Positions 10,366 to 19,398 of a stretch of 24,591 nt of DNA are shown here, piece by piece. The stretch comes from Reclinomonas americana ATCC 50394. Its lineage: Eukaryota; Jakobida; Jakobea; Jakobida. The stretch lies in the NCBI GenBank assembly GCA_048213135.1, contig PS015505.1:2743-27333 (forward strand). Reading direction: 5' to 3'. Numbering within the stretch: position 1 is the stretch's first letter; every line of letters starts with the position of its first letter. Made by a program: the position numbers and the translations under genes. Under the pieces are notes generated by a model, which was not told where the DNA came from, ran no database searches, and saw nothing but the letters and a program-made list of their open reading frames with translations.

Positions 10366-10602
10366 GAAGTCTTCTGACCTCGTTTGTCGCGCTAAGCAGC
10401 TGCAGCATGTCTGATTGGCAATGCAGCATGCGGGGTGGCAGGTCACGGAGATTCCTGGACGTGCATGTTGTCGCGCTTCTGCTTGTACTTCAGCATCTCG
10501 ACTGCAAAGACGACATTCGTAACCATTGATGGATTCGATTCATTCATACACGACGCGCAGACCCAGTATTATCGATATCGAGCACACGAATTGCCATTGC
10601 CA
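10366..10602. other. Duplication junction spacer
   Basis: The stretch lies between the right end of the RanBPM relic and the favoured stop of lectin copy B (10603-10605). It contains a 27-codon reading frame on the minus strand (10526-10443). Short matches to the flank of copy A (such as 'gattcattca') suggest part of it is diverged duplicate flank. Confidence 0.45.
10443..10526 (-). CDS. Small ORF of unknown status (27 codons) at the duplication junction
   Basis: The frame opens with ATG at 10526 and ends with TGA at 10443-10445. The product is Lys-rich in the middle ('EMLKYKQKRDNM'). A TTTGCAG acceptor-like site precedes 'TCGAGATGCTG', so this could be a terminal exon giving copy B another C-terminus, the remnant of another gene's 5' end, or chance. 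I do not recognise it. No copy is seen beside lectin copy A. Confidence 0.18.
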   Translation of the reverse strand: MVTNVVFAVEMLKYKQKRDNMHVQESP

Positions 10603-13600
10603 TTAGTACCCAACACATCCACTGCGTGCACCAACAGTACTCAGTCGACATACATCTCAACGAACTCCCCTTCACATCCACTCCACGCAACAGCTTGTGA
10701 CAGAACGCCCACGATAGAATATCCACATCCTGCGTCACATCACCGACAGCGCCCGTGAAGCCAATGTAGCCGAAGCCGCTGGCGTTGAGGATGCCCTGCA
10801 TCACAAGCAACGTCAGCACCATCCCGGAAACCTCTCTTGCGCTGCGAATACATCTCATTGCATACCCTTTGCTGCATGTGGTGCGTAGAGTACGCGCTGC
10901 CCAGCGTCACCTCCACCACCAGTGCCGGCCGTGAAAGATTGTCCACAAACACTGTCAAGCGACCGGCCTTCTCGAACGCCGGTGGGTGATACCTGTAGTT
11001 GCAATTCATAAGAAAATGCATATGCTTGGCGAAAGCAACAACGACGACGACGACGAACCACACCCGCACTGTGTGCACTTCCCCGTCCGACAGATTGGGA
11101 ATGGACAGCGATGCTCCGAGCAAGTGCGATGTGGCGTGATCCGCAGAGATCGGCACACCCGACAGCGATGTGAACACTGCCACACGCAAATCAGTCTCAT
11201 TATCTCTCTCCACTACACGCACCACCACCGCCAGCGGATTGCTTCATCATACCTGCAACGTGATTGTCTGCATAGTTCACGTACTCGGTGGCATTGATCC
11301 ACCAGTTGTCCAGGCCCTATCACCACAGTGATCATGATCAGTATCGACAGACAGTTAGTTTATCAGGCAGCTGCACTGCACCCACCTGTTTGGGATCAGT
11401 GTACTCCTTGTTGAACTGTGTTTGTGTTGTGCGTACTGCAGTCAGCAACCAGCAGGCTACATGCACGCACACTCATCAGNNNNNNNNNNNNNNNNNNNNN
11501 NNNNNNNNNNNNNNNNNNNNNNNNNNNNNNNNNNNNNNNNNNNNNNNNNNNNNNNNNNNNNNNNNNNNNNNNNNNNNNNNNNNNNNNNNNNNNNNNNNNN
11601 NNNNNNNNNNNNNNNNNNNNNNNNNNNNNNNNNNNNNNNNNNNNNNNNNNNNNNNNNNNNNNNNNNNNNNNNNNNNNNNNNNNNNNNNNNNNNNNNNNNN
11701 NNNNNNNNNNNNNNNNNNNNNNNNNNNNNNNNNNNNNNNNNNNNNNNNNNNNNNNNNNNNNNNNNNNNNNNNNNNNNNNNNNNNNNNNNNNNNNNNNNNN
11801 NNNNNNNNNNNNNNNNNNNNNNNNNNNNNNNNNNNNNNNNNNNNNCTTCTCACTACTCTCTCTCTCTCTCTCATACACTCACCGTACGAGTCAAAGTCCT
11901 CAGAGCGAATGTCGATCGCCCACGGATTGCTTTCGCGAACAGATGTGAAGTCCCAGTCGCCCACCGCTGGTGCTTTGCCGCGCGAAATGTACACGTCGAT
12001 ATTGTCGCCGAGACGCAGATAGTCGATGGTGCGCACCACCACATGCAGATCAAAGTACCTGCACGGCAGTGAGGATGTGACAGAATGTGGCGAGCAGAAG
12101 ACACACAAACCGGTGCTTTGGTGTGACCTTGTACAGTGCCATGCGATTGGGGAACCTGAGCGATCACGACGCGTGATGAGTTTGTACATGTATCACCACC
12201 TCGCTCCTCTCGGGTGAGAACAACACAAAACAGAGGGAGAGAATCAGCTACGCAACACCTCCTCCAGTGTTTGCAATCCATTCTCCTTCCACTTGTCGTA
12301 TACAGGCCACGAGCTCACCGGACTCTGCATGTGTGCCGATCGATCTCAGAGCACTGCAGCTACTTTGGTGGTGGTTTCCGCCGCTTCTGCGACAAACCTG
12401 GAAGTCGGTAACATCCAAACCGTCGTTGTGGAACTGTGCCGACAGACTGTTGTACGAGAACAGGCCATTGCAGACGCCAGCGTCGCTGATACACACGCCT
12501 CGCGTCACCGAGTGCGTGGTGGCTGTGAAGATGCCGAAGGGATTCGTGCCCAGCGGCGCACACCTGATGCAAGGCGTGTTGTCGGTCAACAAATGTTCCA
12601 CCCACAGCAAGTCAGTAGCTCTACTGCTGCAACTCACCACCCGCAACCAGATCCGGCCAGCAGCGAGTCACCTGTTGCATGTGAGACATCGCGTGTGAGA
12701 CGCCAAACGTCTTCATCGAGACAACTCGCTCCCATGATACACACTCACCAGCACAGGCTCCACCACTCTGCGACAGCCACGATATGTTGGGAAGTGGATT
12801 CGTATACTGTGCGCATCGCAGGTGAGCACTTCTAACACGCAGCATGCTGGCGTCACTGATCAGATAACATGTGGCATACGTGCCTGACTCGGTCGCAAGT
12901 TGATGTTGTACCACTGCAAGAGCGCGCCTTCAGTGCACTCCCTTAGCACACAAACAAGGAGAGCACAAACGCACCCCACAGAGGCTGACGAGAAGCGGGT
13001 TTGTCAGGCTACTGATCGGCGAGGTTGCCGTGCCATCACTGGCACACACAATATAAGTGCCGACAGTGGAGACAGGATCGGTGATGCAAATGCCGCTGCT
13101 GGTGACCGGATCGACGACCGCAATAGTGCACAGTTGGCTGGCAGACGAGCACGTTGTATCCGAAGGATTGCTGGTGATACTGATTGTATCACCGACAGCG
13201 ACGCCCACATACGTAATTGTGAGAGTGTCACCACCGGTCTCACGAATGACGCGAGGAGAGAAGGATCCCACTGCGCCCGCACAAGTGTGTCACTCATTGC
13301 ACAACTATTCGCGTGCGCGACATGCGTGAATGTACACGTGCGACACACACACGCACCGACTGCTAGTGGAACAGGTGGACTGGCAGAGCTGCCGACGCGG
13401 CGCCAGTTGTTTCCGTACGTGGTGGCCGTCACCAGCAGCTGCACGCCGGACTCTTCGGTTCCAGTGGACAAGTCGAGAATGTCGCCATACTCGTATCCAG
13501 TGCCGGCCACGTCGATCGAGTCAACAGACGTCACCAATCCTGTCGTACCATCAGCAGTGACAGTGAACGTGGCACCAGTGCCGTGGCCACCAAAGGTCGT

Positions 13601-15591
13601 GAACTGCCCGCTAGAGTTGAAACGCCCATCGCCACGGTTCACCAGCTGGACCGAAAGCACGCCGCCGACCTCCGTGCCGCCAACAAGGACACACACCGTG
13701 TACGTATCTGCCAAAGGAAATGAGCACACCACTGACATGAGATAGTGGCCATAGCGAACAAATCTACCTGCCACTGGAGCGCTCGTGGACACCAATGAGA
13801 ACGTGTTACTCGAGATGGGAAGAACGACGCTGGGATCGATGCCAGCATGTGGACAATCCAATCCTGCACCACCACCAAGCAATTAATTGGGCGATTCGCA
13901 GCGAAAATCGAAGCACGTTCACCACACCACACACCTTCGTAGACCGTGGCAACATCTGTGTCGTCGCCGTAGCCACCAACATTGGATAGAGTGATGGCGT
14001 CTGTTCCGCCGGCCGACGGCAGCAGCGTCGGCGAGTACGAATCGTAGAAAACTACGAGTATCATCAATTTGTGATCATGAGTGAGTCATAGGCATTTCGC
14101 CCACCACATGCAAGAGTCGAACCGACAGTGATGGTAGGAGGCGAGGAGAGAACTGCGCCACCATACGGCGTGTAGCACACGTAGTAAGTGCCCGGCGTTT
14201 GCAACCCAACACCACCCACAGTGATCATCATCTTCACATTTGGTCCGGTGGTCTGCAGAACTTTTGTCAGAATGTGATGCACAGAGACATCTGCGTGCTC
14301 TGCAGTAGCAGCACACAACGTGACGCAACGGAGTCGAGAAACTCCTTTCGCGGACCCGTGGCCAGAATGGGCGACACAGTGCAGGACGCATCGGTGCTGA
14401 AATGTACCGTGTCGGTGACTTTCAGACCCACACCGCTCAGCGTCAGCTGTGCGCCAATATCGAATGCGGGAATGCGGGTCGGTTGCACGCTGACCATGGT
14501 AAGTGACGACAAGTCATCTGTGCGCACAGTGGGTCACGTGTCAAAACAGTATGTTGTCGCAGCGCCTCACATCGCCGACGGTGCCATCCAGTAAAAACGC
14601 AACATGCCGACAAAACACCGGATGAGGGGACTTGCACGAGGCTCGAGACGCCGGCGTAAGAGATGCACAAAGCAAAGTCTGTGCGAGCCGACAGTCCGCT
14701 GCCACCCATGTGGACGTGCAGCTCGGTCTGGTGCGATGGAGAATCGATGTATGTTCGATGAGGACAGAGAAGACCACAATGCGCCTGTGCGGCAAGACTC
14801 ACAACACAAACCTCGTGTGGGTTGGTAAACGAGGTCCCCGTCAATGCATCCAGTGCCACGTCCGTGCATGAAGATACCGCGCCAGCAGGCGTCGCAAACA
14901 CCTTGTCGACCGTGTGCAAGTTCGCACCGAAAATCACGATGCGCGCGTACGGATCGTTGGCTCTGATCCCCAGTGGCAGCAGTCCGCTGACAGTGGACGC
15001 ACGCAGACTCCACCCACCGACTCGCCTGTGCGAATGCAGGGAGAGAGAGATCAAAGTCTGTCAGCAACGAGCTTCTGAGAAGCACGTGCATCAATGAATT
15101 TATCCGCTGCGCAACATCTTGACTCCCGTGGCGAACTGATAGCACACGTAGTAGTCTCCGGCTGGCACAGAGTCCGCCAGCACGTAGCGTTCCGTGGACA
15201 CACCAGCAGCACCGTTCACCGCCGGCGTGTCGTCACTCAACGTGACATCGGTTGTCGCACAGCTGGAACTCGTCGACAGAAACACAGTGTCATTGTCGGT
15301 GGCGGTGGCCAGCGAGGAGCCAGTAATGGTGATCTTGTCGGGTGAGTGCGAACTGTCAACACCACCGCGAACCACGGCCGGAGTGAAGAGTTGCACAATG
15401 CCAGTGCGCGCTGGCACAGCCGCAGTCACATGTACAGTGGCGCAACACAGCACGAGCAATAGCACTGTGGCCAATAAGAATGAGTGAGTGCGAGGGAGAG
15501 CGAGCGTGTGCGTGCGTGTGAGTGAGAGAACACCTGCACAAAACAACGTCGAGTGGTTTGAGTAAGTTCGGAAGGACAGTGGCCGCGCCAT
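10603..15591 (-). CDS. Secreted multidomain lectin, copy B (interrupted by assembly gap)
   Basis: Exons before the gap: 15591-15534, 15464-15116, 15025-14812, 14727-14619, 14517-14330, 14252-14123, 14051-13935, 13863-13768, 13707-13357, 13270-12971, 12913-12749, 12671-12638, 12563-12398, 12324-12252, 12155-12128, 12058-11883. After it: 11415-11386, 11316-11253, 11176-11059, 10992-10866, 10795-10692, 10621-10603. All junctions keep phase. The N-terminus is a signal peptide ('LFCAVLLLVLCCATVHVTA'). Domain order follows copy A through the PPC-like segment ('YFDLHVVVRTIDYL', 'NIDVYISRG') and resumes in the second half of the L-type lectin ('GLDNWWINATEY', 'LSIPNLSDGEVHTVRV', 'GYIGFTGAVG'). Copy B lacks a ten-residue Pro-rich insert that copy A has after the signal peptide. 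Four exons present in copy A (665 nt) are not visible. Without them the frame would break soon after the junction, so copy B is either intact with a mis-sized gap or inactivated. Exon 10/11 and the last exon are the least certain. Confidence 0.75.
11480..11845. other. Assembly gap (366 N)
   Basis: The N run sits in lectin copy B where copy A has four exons plus introns and two gaps. The exon to its right ends in phase 1 and the exon to its left starts in phase 0, so coding sequence must be missing here if copy B is intact. Confidence 0.95.
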
Positions 15592-15761
15592 CTCGCGAAC
15601 TCAGAGGTGGCAGTGTGCCGAAGAGCAGTGCGCGAGTGAGTGTGCGTGTGTGGGCACAGGTGTTCTCAAGCCAGTCTGCGTGTTATGTGGTGACTAATTG
15701 TCCTGTACTTCAGAGTCCCCCGCCTCTGCTGCGACGGTCGTGTGTGTGTGTGTGCAGCCGC
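15592..15761. promoter_or_regulatory. Divergent promoter between lectin copy B and the RanBPM-like gene
   Basis: Only 170 bp separate the two start codons, so the genes probably share a bidirectional promoter. The block beside the lectin start is partly conserved upstream of copy A. A (GT)n run followed by 'gcag' ends six bases before the RanBPM ATG and could be the acceptor of a 5' UTR intron. No TATA box is evident. Confidence 0.5.
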
Positions 15762-18700
15762 ATGTCGTCCCTGTACTACCTCCTCGAGGCCCTTGGGTTG
15801 CGTCCAGGCACAAACAACAACACAGCACACACATTCTCTGTCAAACAAAATGAAGATGGCCATCGCCACGATCCTCTCTCTTTCTTCCCCCTCACTGCCC
15901 TCGTTGCACCCTGCACATTCTCCCCTTCTCTCTCGGTGCCTTATATGCGGGCGCACAGGCTGGAGGATCGCAAGACTGCGGCCAATTCATCCAACTCGAC
16001 CTCGTCTTCCTCGTCCACCTCCTCCTCGACTCTCCCCGTCTTCCCTGCCGCACTGTCGACACGCGACAAGGCCAATCTCATTGATGTGGAAGAGGCGGGT
16101 CGTCTGGCCATCTATCGAGGTCAGTCTGTGTTGTCTCTCTGTTTCGCGCGCGCGCGTCTTGTCCTTTGCCTCACTCTCTCTCTCTCTCTTTCTTGTCTTG
16201 GAAAGGAGCGGGCATTGGAACGCGTGACTGCGCGTGCGTACGCTCCACTCATCCGGTGCCGCTCACCTGCGGAATCTATTATTTCGAGGTCAAGATTGTC
16301 AGTCGCGGCCGTCTTCCGTTGCGCTTGCTCTCTCTCGCCCTCGCTCTCTTGCCCTGGTCGCACACTAAAGTCTATGTTGTATTGCAGGTTGATTGGTATC
16401 GGTCTGTGCAGTCGCACTGTGCAGCTTAACAAGCAGCCGGGATGGGAGCAGCATTCGTATGGCTATCACGGAGACGATGGACGCAAATTCTGGTCCGTGT
16501 TTGTCGTTGTTGCTTCTTCTTGTGTGGTGTCGACTCACTCGGCGTGCAGTTCGTCGGGGCGTGGTACCGAGTATGGTCCCACGTGGAACACGGGCGACAC
16601 GATCGGCTGCCTGGTGAACTTTATCACTCGCACCATTGCGTACACGCGGAACGGGAAGCACTTGGGTACGGCAGCAGCGAGCCAGCCTGTGGGTCTATGC
16701 GTGGTGGAGCTGACCAAATTCGTTGTGCTCCCTGTCTCTCTCGCTCTCTTCCCCGCCTGCCGCAGGTGTGGCCTTTGAGGCGTTCTCGGAGGAGTTGTAT
16801 GTGGCGATTGGCATGAACTCGGCCGGTGCTGTGGTGCAGCTGAACTTTGGACAGGAACCATTCGTGTTCAACCTCAAGAACTATGTCGATGTTGAGTCTA
16901 TCTTTCTGTCTCTGTGTATGTGTGTAGATTCGACGCCGACTGACGACCGTCGCAGGAGGCGCGCGGCAATCTAATGGCAGAAATCGAGTGCATTTCACTC
17001 GCAGATATGGCGACCCCGCCACCTCCAGCATCATCGTCTTCTGCCGCCACCGCCGCCTCTGCCTCCGACTTGTCAGCATCCGCATCGGCAATGCAGGTGG
17101 ATGAGCCACTGGCACCGCCCTTTACGCCGCCGCCACCACTGTCCGACGGTCCTCCATCTGGCTCATCGGCTGCCGCCGGAGCAACGCCAACCGTCTCCGC
17201 CGCCATGCACTCGCTGATTCTCGGCTACCTCATCCATCAGGGCTACCCGCAGACCGCCAGCGTATTCGCTCGAGCGTGCAACAGCAGCAGCACCAGTGAG
17301 CTGCTGGAGCATCTGCACTCGATTGAGCACCGACAAGGCATGTTTGTGTCTTCTTCTTGGTCGCCGTCGACGCCGCCTCGTAACTGACTGTCTGTTCGTG
17401 TGTTGCAGCCATTCGGGATCACATTCTGAACGACCGTGTCGACGAGGCACTGGAGCTGTTGCAGCAGCTGTATCCGCGCATTGTGGAGACGCGCACGGAT
17501 TTGATTCTTCGTCTGCGGTGTCAAGTGTTTATTCGCTTTCTGCGTGATTTCCACGAACGTGGTGACCAGGTTCGGTGCACCACCCATCGCTTGTCATTAT
17601 CGGCAGTCCAACTGAATGGTGGTGGTGGTACGCGCGCGCAGTCGCTGCAATTGCGCGCTCTGGCCTACGGTCGGGAGTATTTCAGCGACTGGTCGCGCTT
17701 CTCTGACGAAGACCAGGAGCACCTGAAGAATGTTCTGTCGCTGATCGGCTACAAGAATCTGTACGACAACCCCATGCGACACTTGCTGGAGCCAGTGGAG
17801 CTGATCGAGCTGGCCAACGCCGTGAATGCGGCCATTTGTGGTTTGTCAGGAGGTCCTCCCACTCACGCATGTCCGGTGTACTCAACTGCGTGTTGTGTGC
17901 TTGCGCAGTATCGCTGTGGCAGGCACCAGTGAGCCCATTAGAACAGCTGATTCGCCAAATGTTTGTGACGGTCGACACGTTGGGTCGGAAACCGTTCATG
18001 CAGCTGCAGCATGAAAAGTGGGCGGCGTCGGTGTGTGATCTCACCACCATGCAATGTGCTGTTCGTCACACATGCTTCTCTGACAGCCACTCCACAGGTG
18101 GCGTTGTTGCCACACCGGCAAATCATTACTGGTCGCCAGCCGGAGCCATCATCGTCGCCACCACCACCACTGGTGGCGCCCCCCATTTCGCAAATCTTCC
18201 GCAGTCGTTCCAGCGACGCCATGTGTGAGTCGTGAGAAGGCACGGCTCCGGGCAGCGCCTGCTTGCACAATTTGTTTGCACGCGTGTCAGACTGTAGGGG
18301 GGAGAATGTGATGAAGGAGAGGAGCGGAAGTGAGGACACGAGAAAGACGTGGGTCCCGCGCGCACACCAGCGTGGTCTGCCAATGACACTGGTTGGTGCA
18401 GAGCGGGTGTGCTGACACGCTCTCCTGTTGTGTGTTGCAGCCGAGGGTTCCGACGAAGAAAGCAGATGGCTCGCTTACGAAGGGCACGTGTGGTGCGTGA
18501 TGCATTGTCGTCTCGTGTGGGAACGGTGCACTGATGTTGTTGTGTTGCAGGGATGCTGCACGGCGATACGCTGGTCCCCGTTCACAAGTTGCGTGCGGCT
18601 CTGTTGCTCGATGATTTTTTCGTCCGTATACTGACACTTTACTGCCGACCTGTCAGTCTCCACGGCAAGCTCGTTCGAGCATGCAAGCGCAGAGTCTCTC

Positions 18701-19248
18701 GATGGGCGCGCAAAGTGGCACTCATGGCCTGCTGGCCCGACTGTTTGAGCGACTGCCCCGTCATCCGCTGGCCGACAGTGCGTCTTGTGTTGCTGTTGAC
18801 GCCCTTTCCTGCATTCTTTGCCGCGTGACTAACAGTTCAACTCTTTGTTGCCACCCGTGCAGACTCCGCGGGAAGGTATCCCCCGCATACGCGCTACGTT
18901 TGGAGTGTACATGTTGTGTGTGTGTGTCACTCATGGGCGTGGCGCGTGTGATGCAGGAGATTATACCCGCCGGATGCCGAAGCAGAAGGAGCGGAGGAGG
19001 GAGGTGCGGCTGGCCCGCGCGCTCCTGCTGGACGTGGCGGAGGCGGAGGCGGAGGCGGCGGCGGCGGCGAAGGAGGTGCTGCGAGTGGCAGCAGCTCAAG
19101 CAGTGTGACATCGCGCATTGTGCGTATGATTTTCGGTCGAGGTGGTGGCAGTGAGGCTGGCGGTGGCGGAGCTGGTGGTGCTGGTGGAGCTGGCGGCGGT
19201 GATGGCGATGACGAATTCATGGAGGGCGACGATGCCCACTGGATATAA
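15762..19248 (+). CDS. RANBP9: RanBPM/Gid1-like protein (SPRY-LisH-CTLH-CRA), probable CTLH/GID E3 ligase subunit
   Basis: Exons: 15762-15796, 15959-16119, 16206-16317, 16388-16492, 16550-16665, 16766-16890, 16956-17337, 17409-17569, 17642-17840, 17909-18030, 18098-18224, 18441-18492, 18551-18587, 18657-18777, about 18863-18904, then to TAA at 19246. Length is about 720 aa, close to human RanBP9 (729). SPRY spans about 80-215 ('[14 protein letters not shown]', '[14 protein letters not shown]', '[11 protein letters not shown]', '[14 protein letters not shown]'), LisH about 300-330 ('[19 protein letters not shown]'), CTLH about 335-395 ('[12 protein letters not shown]'), CRA about 400-500 ('YGREYFSDW', '[15 protein letters not shown]'). 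In the CTLH complex RanBP9/Gid1 is the scaffold and its SPRY domain can bind substrates. An 80-residue Pro/Ser/Ala linker between SPRY and LisH and a Gly-rich, acidic tail ending 'GDDAHWI' are unusual. The CTLH intron starts with GC. Splicing of the last two exons is ambiguous. Confidence 0.92.
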
Positions 19249-19398
19249 TGCACGCAGTAACAATGTCACGACAATTTTTTGTTACAACAGTGTTCTTTAA
19301 TTTGCGGTATTGGCGATTCCAAAAGAAACATAGGACAGGCGGCTAACTCTCACACGCCAATGGCATACAACTGCGCACGTTGGGGGGTGAGGGACATG
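19249..19398. terminator. Convergent 3' region with an inverted repeat
   Basis: The 150-bp spacer lies between the stops of the RanBPM-like gene (+) and the NlpC/P60 gene (-). GTAACAA (19257-19263) pairs with TTGTTAC (19279-19285), with TGTC/GACA inside the loop, giving a possible hairpin readable from both strands. 'ttctttaatt' at about 19292-19301 gives AATTAAAG on the minus strand, a possible variant poly(A) signal for the NlpC/P60 gene. No canonical AATAAA is seen. Confidence 0.4.

Larger units (their letters stand above)
10565..16260. repeat. Tandem duplication, unit 2 (lectin copy B + promoter + intact RanBPM 5' end)
   Basis: This is the partner of unit 1 (3085-10365). It is shorter mainly because its assembly gap is 366 N, where copy A has 1,971 bp of gaps plus sequence. 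It is probably the ancestral arrangement at its right side, since RanBPM continues intact beyond it. Confidence 0.78.

Noticed and set aside
12150-12190. In-frame TGA in lectin copy B, absent in copy A, read as a disabling mutation
   Set aside because: It occurs only if the sequence around 'VVIHVQTHH' is exonic. Splicing with donor GTAGCT at 12251 and acceptor CTCAG at 12156 gives a 28-nt exon that is open and in phase in both copies and joins directly to 'YFDLHVVV'.
15522-16778. Single long open frame over the RanBPM start region on the plus strand
   Set aside because: It runs through introns (CT-rich 'SLSLSLS' segments) and over the first exon of lectin copy B on the other strand. RanBP9 alignment requires splicing at 15797, 16120 and 16318.
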